This document shows positions 9,812 through 18,772 of a stretch of DNA of 64,000 nt, in pieces (positions within the stretch are counted from its first letter, which is position 1; every line of letters starts with the position of its first letter). The stretch comes from Humulus lupulus (lineage: Eukaryota; Streptophyta; Magnoliopsida; Rosales; Cannabaceae). The notes beneath the pieces were generated by a model. It searched no databases. It was not told the origin of the DNA and saw nothing but the letters and a program-made list of their open reading frames with translations. The position numbers were made by a program, and so were the translations under genes. Location: the NCBI RefSeq assembly GCF_963169125.1, contig NC_084794.1, positions 227,475,409 through 227,539,408 of the forward strand. The letters are read 5' to 3'.

Positions 9812-10287
9812 TTACTGGCATACTAGACACTTAGACACAAATTTCGCTATGTCCTTCTTCATCCCTGGCCACCAATACATCACCTTGATGTCGTGAGTCA
9901 TCTTGGTTGATCCTGGGTGAACTGAGTACATGGTACTGTGCGCTTCTTCTAGAATCGCCATCTTAATCCCTTGATTATCTGGTACACATACCCGATCCTT
10001 ATATCTCAATAATCCTTGACTTGATGTTGAGAAATCTGTGGCCTTGCCTTCTCTGACTGTATCCATATGTGCCGCTAGTGTGTCGTCATGCCCTTGCCTA
10101 ATCCAGATATCTTCTAGCAGATTTGACTGGATAGAAAAGTTAGCCAGCTTGCCGACAACTACTTCTATTCCAGCATTGATTAGCTCCTGCTGCAGCGGCT
10201 TTTCTATTCCTGCTAGTGCTGCTAAACTTCCATAACTCTTCCTACTTAGCGCATCGGCAACTACGTTTGCCTTTCCCAGATGGTATA
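9812..10287 (-). pseudogene. RNase H end and H2C2 zinc-finger of internal B
   Basis: The minus-strand ORF 9812-10300 (162 aa) begins inside the solo LTR but from 10287 downward is native gypsy sequence. It has '[15 protein letters not shown]', the last RNase H motif with its Asp, then 'ALAGIEKPLQQELI', and the integrase H2C2 zinc finger 'YSVHPGSTKMTHDIK' through 'CLVCQ'. This is the bridge between RNase H and the integrase core. The upstream RNase H lies beyond the solo LTR at 12689 and higher; the tyrosine codon at the break is split by the gtata target duplication. Confidence 0.85.
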
Positions 10288-12683
10288 TGTAACGACCCAA
10301 ATTTACTAATAAGGCTTAAGGGCCTTGATTAGTGTGCCGGGAGGGCATAATTGGAATATATGTGATTTAATGATTTAAAGCATGTTGTATGACTATTTGA
10401 ATACTTGAGATGCATGACTATGTGTATTAGTATGCATGTCGGCCCTGATTTGGTTAGAAGGGCATAATCGTAATTTTGGCCCGTTGCGGGCATAATTGTA
10501 TATATATGCGATTATTGTTGAGACCACATTATTATGTGGATATATCTGTGATCTGTGACTCAAGACGATCCTAGTGAGAAAATTAGCGAAAAAGTCACGG
10601 CGGGGATTTATACCCGGCTCGGGGCGAGCCTAGGGATATAAATGGGAATTTAGAGAATATATTGAGGTTAATTTTGATAATGAGGAATATAATTGGTGAT
10701 TAATTAGGTATCAGGAAGTAAGCGATAAATATTAGAGACATTCAAGGAATTAGCGGGAATTGGGGTGAAATGACTAAAATGCCCTAGATACACTTAAAGG
10801 TTTAAAATTAAGAGGGAGGGCATTATGGTCAATTGGCTTACAAGAGATAAGTATGCTGAGGCTTTATACTTAGTGGAAATTGTAGAGTAATGTAGAAGTC
10901 TGAGGAAAGAAGGAAAAGAAAGAAAAAGAAAAGGGAGAAAACAGAGTAGTTTTTCCAAAGGGTCGGTTTGTGGTTCTCTCACCATTTCTCTTCAATTTTC
11001 TTGGAGCAAGACTCAGAAGGGAGCTAGATTAGGTTGAGCAACACGAGTATTGAGCTAAACTCGAAAGGTTGGCAAGGGGATTAGCAAGAACACATCAATA
11101 TTTGAGGTAAGCCTTTAGAGTTTTTAGTTTCTGGTTTGGTTAGTTTAAACTATGGTGTCTAAGCTGAGTTGATGGGAACTTTAGGGGAATTCAAGCCAAG
11201 GAATTGGGGAAGAGCAAGCTAAGGAGGTCAAGAAGTTAACTTGAAATCGAATTTCCATCAAAGGTATAAAATTCTAAGCTTTAAACTTTGAAGTTCTTAC
11301 TGTTTTGCTGAGTTTCTGAAGTCTATGAGGAACAATGGTGAATTTTGAGATTAGGGATGCATGTGATTGGGTTTTGAGTATTTGGGATACTTGGGATGAG
11401 TGGAGTGTGTTAATAAGCTTGTTTTTAAGTTTGGTGAAGGTTTGGAGAAGTTTTGGTTGAGTTTGGCTCGGGGAAATCGCAGGAAGGGAAAATGTGGTGT
11501 TGGCTGTCTGAGACTAGCGCTACAGCGCTAGCCTTTAGGTGCTGTAGCGCTAGGTCCTGCTTTCTGGGGGATTTTGGTTCTGCTTGTAGCGCTGTAGCGC
11601 CCTCCTTAGAGTGCTGTAGTGCTGCCCTGTTTCCAGAAAGGGATTTTAGGGTTATTTACAAGGGTTTTTGACCAAAGGTTCGGGGTTCGATTCCACCACC
11701 CTGTTTGGTGGAATTAGGACTTCCCGGGGGCTCGGGATTGGTCCCGAGGCTAGGTTTTGGACTTGAGGTTTGGTGATGACTTTGACCTATGGTTGTGATT
11801 AGGTGAGCGCTAGGGCTTGAGAGGGATCGTGCTCAAGGAGTCAAGTGATTAAAGCTAGCGAACCTAAAGGTAAGAAAACTGCACCTGGTTATATGTTTGT
11901 GATGGGACTAAGAGCTCCCAATATTTGTATAATGTCAATGATGGTATTACGCCATGGGACATGTGATAGCGGCCTAAGGGTGCCGTATTCAATATTTGCG
12001 CACAGGGCGCGGCTTGGCCACTGGTAGTTGAGGACAGCTTATTATTCACTGAGCTCGGTTTAAGCGGGCCGGAGTCAGTGGGATAATGGAGGGTGCGGCT
12101 TGAGGGCGCTAACCCTAGTTATCATTTGTAAATTGATACATGATATGAGTTGATATGTTTAGTATGCTGAATACTTGGTTATTCTGAATGTTTATGTGGT
12201 TGTGAACATGTTTATGCAATATGAGATATTGAATTGGTTGTTGATTGCTTATGCTCTATTGTTGTGTTTTCTTGCTGGGCCTTGGCTCACGGGTGCTACG
12301 TGGTGCAGGTAAAGGCAAAGGCAAGTTGGACCAATCCTGAGGTGGAGAGCTACGGGGTTGAATGTACATAGCTAGCTGTTCGGTCGCCATGGTCGTGGAG
12401 TGGATCCGGACAAAGATTTCCTAATTGTCTATTTTGCCTTAATATGGCTACTTCTGTATTTAATTCTTAAATCTTTTATAAATGGTTTAATCTTAATATT
12501 TTTGGGATCCCGTGTAAACAGGAAATGTTTCTTTATAAGAAAAGTGACTTTTAAGACCAAAATCTTTTAACCCTAGTTCTATTATAGTTTCTAAAACACG
12601 TTCTTAATTAAATAACTTGATTAGCAGGTCTAGCACTTTTATAAACACACAGTGTAACGGTCTTGGCTATCCAAGGCATTACA
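10288..12683 (+). mobile_element. Solo LTR (2396 bp) of a G2-related gypsy family inside internal B
   Basis: It starts TGTAACGACCC and ends CAAGGCATTACA and is flanked by gtata on both sides (10283-10287 and 12684-12688). It resembles the G2 LTRs at 39357-41848 and 48781-51297 throughout (for example the shared 'gagaccacattattatgtgg' region and similar ends), but is clearly diverged. No internal region is present, so it is a solo LTR from LTR-LTR recombination. It is oriented opposite to the host element. The small ORFs inside it are not supported as genes. Confidence 0.88.
11516..11622 (+). repeat. GCGCTGTAGCGC word cluster in solo LTR
   Basis: AGCGCTACAGCGCT (11516-11529), GCTGTAGCGCT (11541-11551), GTAGCGCTGTAGCGCC (11586-11601) and a decayed GTGCTGTAGTGCT (near 11611). 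The words are near-palindromic and unlike those of the other LTR families in the window. Confidence 0.7.
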
Positions 12684-13820
12684 GTATAAGATTTCACAGT
12701 CGTAATCCTTCACTAGCTCTAACCACCTGGCTGCCTCATGTTGAGCTCCTTCTGAGTAAAGAAGTACTTTAAACTTTTGTGGTTCGTATAAATCTCACAC
12801 CGTTCTCTGTAAAGATAATGGCGTCAGATTTTCAACGCAAAGACCACCGCTGCCAACTCCATATCATGAGTTGGATAGCGTTGTTTGCACTCCTTCAGTT
12901 GCCTTGAGGCGTAGGCTATCACCTTGTCATTCTGCATCAGCACGCAACCCTACCTTGGCTTCGACACATCGCTGTAGACTACGAACTTATCGTTGGGTGT
13001 CGGTACACAGAGTACTGGTGCTGAGCACAGCTTGTACTTAAGCAACTGAAAGCTTTCTTCACATCTATCATTCCAATTGAATCTTTGCTGTTTCTGGGTC
13101 AGGTTGGTGAGCAGAGTGCCTATCTTAGGAAAGCCTTCTATGAACCTCCTATAATAACTTGCTAATCCTAGAAAACTCCTTACATCAGATGCGTTCTTTG
13201 GTATTGGCCAATCCTTTACGGCCTCTACCTTTGATGGGTCTACTGCAACTCCGTCCTTGGATATAATGTGCCCAAGGAACGCCACTTGCGAAAGCCAAAA
13301 CTCACATCTATTGAACTTGACGTAGAGTTGATGCTCCTTTAGTCATGACAAAATCAACCTCAAATGTTCCTCGTGCTCGACTTCGTCCTTGGAGTATACT
13401 ATGATGTCATCGATGAACACTACGACGAATTTATTTAAGTAGCCTTGAAGACCCTATTCATCAAGTCCATAAACGCGGCTGGTGCATTGGTAAGACCGAA
13501 AGACATAACTAAGAACTCATAATGCCCATAATGAGTTCTAAAAGTTGTCTTAGGAATATCTTCTCCCCGCACCTTGAGGTGATGGTACCCGGACCGTAAA
13601 TCACTCTTTGAAAATATGGTTGCACCTCGGAGTTGATCAAACAAGTCATTAATCCGAGGCAATGGGTACTTATTCTTAATCGTTACCTTATTCAGCTCGT
13701 GGTATTCTATGCACATACGCATGCTTCCGTCCTTTTTCTTCACGAATAGCACTGGTGCTCCCTATGGCGAATGGCTTGGCCTAATAAAACCCAAGTCTAG
13801 GAGTTCTTGTAGCTGCGTCT
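12684..13820 (-). pseudogene. Reverse transcriptase and RNase H of internal B
   Basis: Minus strand. RT fingers and palm at 13435-13752 show '[23 protein letters not shown]', with '[13 protein letters not shown]' and '[22 protein letters not shown]', all standard gypsy RT blocks. A one-base shift near 13434 separates this from the catalytic box, which reads FIDD (near 13400) as '[12 protein letters not shown]'. The connection at 12950-13285 has 'FLGHIISKDGVAVDPSKVEAV' and 'FLGLASYYRRFI'. RNase H follows at 12690-12950 ('[11 protein letters not shown]', '[19 protein letters not shown]') with stops, and is interrupted at 12683 by the solo LTR. In the family this enzyme copies the element RNA to DNA. 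Catalytic Asp residues are present but the frame is broken several times. Confidence 0.88.
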
Positions 13821-15725
13821 TTAACTCCTTGAGTTCTGTAATATCCAGTATGGTGCCTTGGAGATAGGCTCGATGCCCGGTACTAATTCAATCGTGAAGT
13901 CAATTTCCCGAGTCGGCGGCAACCCTGGCAAGTCATCGGGAAATACTTCTGGGAATTCTCTTACAATGCGGACGTCTCCAACCTTAAGTGGTGTTTCCTT
14001 TACCATATCTGTGATGCTGGCTAAGAATGATTGACATCCTTTTTCCATCATCCTTTGAGCTTTTAGAGATGATATTAACGGTGTGTGTAGTCGTGAAACT
14101 TGTCCCATGAAGCATAATTTCTGGCCGTCAGGAGTCTCGAACGTCACCTTCTTGCGTTTGCAGCCGATGGTCGTGCCATGCTTTGCTAGCCAATCCATGC
14201 CTAGTATCACGTCGAAGTCCTTGATCTCCAGTTCTATCCAGTCTCCCTCTAGTTCTACGTCCTCAATCTTGATCGGTACGCCTCGTACTATCCGTGATGA
14301 TAGAACTACTTTGCCCGAAGGCAACTCGGTTACAAACCTAGTTCTAAATCTTTCACAAGGTTTGTCTAGTTTTTCTATCATTCCTAACGAGATATACGAA
14401 TGAGTGGCTCCCGAATCAAATACTACAGAACATATATTTTTGAGGATAGAAACCTGACCCGTGACCACCTTATTGCTAGCATCAGCCTCTCCTTGGGTTA
14501 AGGCAAAAACCCTGACAGGAACCATTTTATCTTCCTTTTTCCCTTCTGTCTTGAGCTGAGGACATTCTTTCTTTTGGTCTCCCTCTTGGCCACAGTTGTA
14601 ACATCCTTTGGTGTTTGCCCGGCATTCCCCAGGATGTTTCCTTTGGCACTTAGCACATGGAGGGTATTCTACATAACCCGACCTACTACCTCCATTAGTT
14701 GTCCGTGCCCTTTTATCGCTGTCGGACTGCTTATTGTCAGGATGCCTTCTTTTCTGACCGTTGTTGTTGTTGTTGCTGGACTGATTGTTGTTGTTGTGGT
14801 GGTTGTTGTTCCAATTTTTCTGAGATTGACCTTGCTGTCTAGGCTTAGGCTTACTAGCTTCTTCCTTACTAACGTTAGCCTGCAACCTTTCTACTTCTAT
14901 TTTCGTTTCTAGAACATCGGCATAAGTAGTATTTCCTGGGTTTGCTAACTTAACCCCTAGCTCGATCTTCGGTCGAAGTCCTCTAACGAACTTAGACACC
15001 CTCAGATAGTCAGTTGGAACCATTTCTGGGGCGAACTTAGCCAATCGATCGAACTGCCGAGCATACTCTGCCACTGATAATTTTCCCTGCTTCAGGCCAG
15101 CGAACTCCTCAACTCTTGAAGTGAGTACAACCAAATTATAGTACTTTTTATGGAACAGCTCCACAAATCGAGTCCAAGTCATGGTGGCAACATCATGCAT
15201 TTGCTGGACTAAGTCCCACCATATCCTGACATCTTTCTTGAGCAAGGACGAAATACAGGATATGCGGTCCGCTTTGCTGAGGTTCATGTGCGTTAGGATT
15301 GGCTCCATGTTTCTTAGCCACTCTTCTGCCTCGAAGGGGTCTGTAGTCCCTTCAAAGTTTGGAGCGTGTTGCTTACGGAACCACTCTTAAACTAGCTCCA
15401 TGTGCTGTACTAGATTTGACGCATAATTCGCCACTGGCCATCCTCCATATGGACCAACTTGTTGGGGTGCTGAGGCCATTTGTTGCGGCTGTGGCTGCGG
15501 CGGAGGCTGAGTCTGGGGCTGAGCCTGTTGTCGCTGTTGCTGCAATAGTTCCTCGACTTGTTGTCGCAGTCTGGCGATCTCTGTAGTGTTGTCAACTGGT
15601 GGCGGCGGTGCGTTGCGGCTGGCAGTGGCAAGCACTCCCTTTCTGCGAACTAGAGGGGCTTCATTGTTCACCAGAGCAGCGTTGGAGGCGTTTCCGTTGG
15701 TGCTAGTAGATCTTCGGAGAGACAT
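13821..15725 (-). pseudogene. gag and protease of internal B, nearly intact but for one stop
   Basis: Two minus-strand ORFs in the same frame: 15387-15725 (start MSLRRSTSTNG, then a Gln/Pro-rich stretch) and 13821-15308 (495 aa). A single TAA follows 'MELV' at about 15388 and interrupts an otherwise continuous gag. The capsid block ('AEEWLRNMEPILTHMN', 'YARQFDRLAKFAPEM') is followed by an Asn/His-rich tract and a zinc knuckle reading CYNCGQEGDQKKEC, in which the conserved His is Asp. The aspartic protease follows with the intact motif 'VVFDSGATHSYIS' and the flap-side 'DFDVILGMDWLAKHG'. At its end the frame is lost after 'PISKAPY', short of RT. In the family gag makes the particle and the protease processes it. 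Confidence 0.9.
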
Positions 15726-16257
15726 CGCATTAGAGTTTTAACAATTGAGAGAAACATGTCAGAACTTTACCCTAATAGGCTCTAAGGCAAAAGCTTAATC
15801 TAAACAAACATAACTCGGACCTATTAATTATGACTTCTTATGAAAATTATATAAGACTTCTTTATTATCAGAGTGGGTTTCTATACTTAGAAAAATAAGT
15901 CATCTTTATTATTTTCTAAGTTTATTTCTAATCATCCTATATGACTTAATTCTCAGGCTCGAAACTCATCTTTGTTCCAAAGTTAACCATATTGAGGGAT
16001 GACTGGGATCAGTAAAATCGTTCCCACTACTATGGCCCCCTAACTCTCAATATAGAAACTTGGTTCATTGATTTGTATCCACCCTCATCGTACTTAGTCA
16101 TTATTTATTTTGTTTATTATTTATTATGATAGCAAAGAAAAATCAAACTCATACATGATGACAAAATAACCATGATATTAATTTGGAAAAGAAAGTTTTC
16201 ACTATTTACAACCATAAAACAAATAATAAATTAAAACAAACAATGAAACTAATTATT

Positions 16258-16717
16258 CTAAAAATTGGGATATTCTATATCCGATCCTTCATCTAGCATA
16301 TCATCATTTAACTCCTCATAGTCCTCATTATCATGTGGCTCAAAATGCCCTCGAGGAAGGTTCGTAAAAATTCTATGCTTTTGCTCATTTGTAAACTGAA
16401 ATTCCATTTTTGAAGTGAACCTAATTAAGAGAAAATAATATCTCACTGCTACCGAAAATTCGTCTTCATTATCCATTGTTTCCCATATTTCCTCTAAGGC
16501 TGCTGTTATAGTATGATAATCTTGAAATAGTCTAATTACTAAAACTTATTGCTCCGTTGCTCTCATCATAATCTGCTTAGATTCTTGGAGGTGACCTATT
16601 TCTCTGTGGAACAAATCGAGTGATTCTTTCTTGCACTCCTATGGTGTTTATCGGTTCTCTAATTCTTTTTAAAGCCTTAATGGCTCGGATATCCTCATAG
16701 GTCAATGCTCCTTTCAT
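16258..16717 (-). pseudogene. Leader ORF, copy B (frameshifted)
   Basis: Homologue of the 158-aa leader ORF at 6041-6517, at the same place between primer site and gag. The N-terminal half starts at 16717 ('MKGALTYEDIRAIKALKRIRE') but loses frame where about 13 nt present in copy A are missing (near 16615-16620). The C-terminal half is open at 16258-16476 and keeps 'EFQFTNEQKHRIFTNLPRGH' and the acidic tail. Function unknown. Its presence shows that the ORF belongs to the family and is not a one-off in copy A. Confidence 0.6.
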
Positions 16718-16855
16718 TCTTAACTGAAGACATAAAGACTAAAATCGTTATCTATACTTATAAACATAATAACTATAACTTAAACACTTACTTGGCGGTC
16801 AGATTTAGAGCTTTGAGTGTGTGTATCGAGGAGAACTTCATGCGGATGAACCGTT

Positions 16856-16869
16856 GCTCTGATACCAAC
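16856..16869 (-). other. Primer-binding site, internal B
   Basis: The minus strand reads GTTGGTATCAGAGC directly after the LTR end, matching the initiator Met tRNA primer site usual for Del/Tekay chromoviruses. Confidence 0.8.
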
Positions 16870-16960
16870 TGTAACAACCCAACTATTCTAAACTTGGACC
16901 ATTAAAATATACTATACTAATCTTAAGAAAAACTTACGTACAAAATAGTCGTAAGTTTAT
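16870..16960 (-). repeat. Terminal 90 bp of B's 5' LTR, truncated
   Basis: Matches the last about 90 bp of the LTR at 6671-8653 (for example the minus-strand end CCAAGTTTAGAATAGTTGGG), then switches at about 16960 to plus-strand RT sequence of the same family. TTATT is shared by both sides at the join. Confidence 0.85.
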
Positions 16961-17261
16961 TTGTGAAGAAGAAGGATGGAAGCATGCAGATGTGTATAGA
17001 TTACCACGAGCTAAACAAGGTGACAATTAAGAATAAATACCAGCAACCCCAGATCGACGACTTGTTTGATCAACTCCGAGGAGCGACCGTGTTTTCAAAG
17101 ATTAAACTACGGTCCGGTTATCACCAGTTCAAGGTACGGGAATAAGATATTCCAAAGACAGATTTTAGAACTCGATATGGACATTATGAGTTTCTAGTTA
17201 TGTCTTTTGGTCTTACCAATGCTCCAGCCTCATTTATGGATTTATTGAATCGGGTCTTCAA
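16961..17261 (+). pseudogene. E1 reverse transcriptase, N-terminal part
   Basis: Plus-strand gypsy RT starting abruptly at the second residue of the 'FVKKKDGSM' block, so everything upstream (rest of LTR, leader, gag, protease, RT start) is missing. It reads '[11 protein letters not shown]', '[12 protein letters not shown]' and '[12 protein letters not shown]', hits a stop at about 17143, and continues '[17 protein letters not shown]' and 'LNRVFKD'. The coding sense is cut at 17266 by the Tat element and resumes at 28970 with 'LDKFIVVFIDDIFVYSK'. Same family as internals A and B but in opposite orientation. Confidence 0.88.
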
Positions 17262-17266
17262 GGATT
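17262..17266. other. Left target-site duplication (ggatt) of the Tat element
   Basis: ggatt occurs immediately before the LTR at 17267 and again at 28965-28969 after the other LTR. It lies in a Lys-Asp codon pair of the interrupted RT, so the frame before insertion can be read across it. Confidence 0.92.
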
Positions 17267-17836
17267 TGTTGACCCACGATTTGCCCAACAGACACGGAGT
17301 CAGAATATGCTTGATATGAATGAAAGTAATGAGAAGAACGTAATGACAAAATTAACTAAGACACAGTATTTTATAGTGGTTCGGCCCCAGGATCTGGTAA
17401 TGACCTACGTCCACTTAGGCTGATATTGATATAAAAATCAGATGAGTGATCAAAGAACTAGGGTTCAATGAGTTTCACTAATCTCTGAAGAACAATACAA
17501 TATTACTAGGAGAATTACTATAATCTCAAATGATTAAAAAGCCAAAAAGTCCTCTCCCTTGAGCTATCTCTTGCTATTTATAGGCTCAAGGGGGATTACA
17601 AAAGATTGTTACAGATATTCTTTTCTGAATAATCGGATACTCAGGAGATTGTGTGAGATAAATTCAGGATTCTACAAAGATCTTCCCATTAATGTTGCCT
17701 TGTATGCGGAGCTATCGACCAGACTGGTCGCAGGTAAGACTGGTTCGCACTGCTTCTAACGTGCCTTCTAGTCGATACTCTAGCAGAACGTTTCCAGGTG
17801 TCTGCCACGTGTCCAATGCTAATTTTTTGGATAACA
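17267..17836 (-). repeat. Tat element 3' LTR
   Basis: 570 bp with TG/CA ends. On the minus strand it contains a G-box core (CACGTG at 17806-17811) near the U3 start and a TATAAATA box at 17575-17582. It matches the LTR at 28395-28964 with about 15 substitutions and no length change. Confidence 0.93.
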
Positions 17837-17851
17837 TTTGCCCCCCAAGTT
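17837..17851 (-). other. Polypurine tract of Tat element
   Basis: The minus strand reads AACTTGGGGGGCAAA abutting the 3' LTR. Position and composition fit the plus-strand primer tract. Confidence 0.75.
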
Positions 17852-17875
17852 TATTTACCACGAGCAGTAAATAAA

Positions 17876-18010
17876 CTTTTGGACGAACGACTCTTTGGTA
17901 ACCCCGCCTGACGTGTCAGAACGACTCTTCGGTAATAAAATTTTGGACGAACGACTCTTTGGAAACCTTTGGACGAACGACTCTTCGGTAACCCCGCCTG
18001 ACGTGTCAGA
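17876..18010 (+). repeat. Short repeats with two TGACGTGTCA sites upstream of the antisense gene
   Basis: GGACGAACGACTCTT recurs at 17881, 17945 and 17971, with further ACGACTCTTCGG fragments, and the phrase containing TGACGTGTCA occurs twice (17909-17918 and 17999-18008). TGACGT is the core bound by plant bZIP (TGA-type) factors. The array lies 150-280 bp upstream of the TATA box of the antisense gene, an enhancer-like position. Confidence 0.6.
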
Positions 18011-18161
18011 ACCCTTCGTGTGTTCTTGAAAAAAGTAACCCACTTCTGTCTAATCATGTCCTTTCGGTTCCCCAGAAAAGATTTTGACGGCCATCCCGCT
18101 TCCCTATACTTTGAAAAAAGGGAAACTGATGATTACATCTTTTTAATGCCACAGACAAACT

Positions 18162-18169
18162 TATATAAG
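18162..18169 (+). promoter_or_regulatory. TATA box of the antisense gene
   Basis: TATATAAG is followed about 180 bp later by a good 5' splice site (G|GTAAGT at 18341/18342) and then by an acceptor (TTCTGTATGCAG ending at 18766) just before ATG 18773. This fits a non-coding first exon with a leader intron. A second possible box, TATAAAA at 18676-18682, lies inside that putative intron and could be an alternative promoter. Confidence 0.55.
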
Positions 18170-18772
18170 ACATTCGAAGTCTTTATTTTCTTTTTATGCA
18201 CGCCATCGTCTTCACCAGAAAACCTAAAATCTAGAGCTCTTATCGTTCCCGAAGACCGTTCCCTCTGTACTTTCAGGACCCCGTCCGAGAGCTTCTTGAT
18301 CTCCGCAGACCCTTCTTCCATCTCCACGATTACTTTTCTTGGTAAGTATTCGAATTCCCACGCTTCTAATTTTTCGTGGTGCATGCTTCTGAATGTGTAC
18401 TGTTTGAGTTTATCTGTTTCTTGTCTGAGACGCTTGTAGACAGAATATTTTGTAGGCAAAATAGAGTTACAAGTTAGTTTAAAATCGAGGATCATGCTTT
18501 TTAGGACGTAAAATCGAAGTAAAAATTCGATCTTTAAGCGAGTTGAAAAAATAAGTTTTTCCCGTCCTAAGGGGAGTTGAAAAAGCTTTTTCAGAAATTC
18601 TTTTACTTTCACCCTTTGATCCGTTTTTCAAACTGTTCGTGTAGAAAAATTTAGCTTTTTGTTAGAATGCTATTGTATAAAAGCTTAACTTTTATACTCG
18701 ATCAGCATTATTCTAAAAAGCTTTTAAAAGTTTTCTATCCTCACCTCCCCATTCTTCTGTATGCAGACTTTA

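Noticed and set aside
11453..12049. Short ORFs on both strands within 10288-12683
   Set aside because: They lie in a solo LTR bounded by gtata duplications, have no domain and are not conserved in the related G2 LTRs.
17876..18010. CRISPR-like array
   Set aside because: Repeats are few, overlapping, irregularly spaced and in a plant retrotransposon; no CRISPR context.
18020..18439. Plus-strand ORF as a coding first exon of the antisense gene
   Set aside because: Splicing from its GTAAGT (18342) to the acceptor at 18766 gives the wrong phase and soon a stop, so I treat this region as non-coding leader exon plus intron.
18133..18612. 159-codon minus-strand ORF in the Tat element
   Set aside because: It lies opposite the proposed leader exon and leader intron of the antisense gene, has no recognisable domain and is out of order for a sense gene of the element; probably chance.
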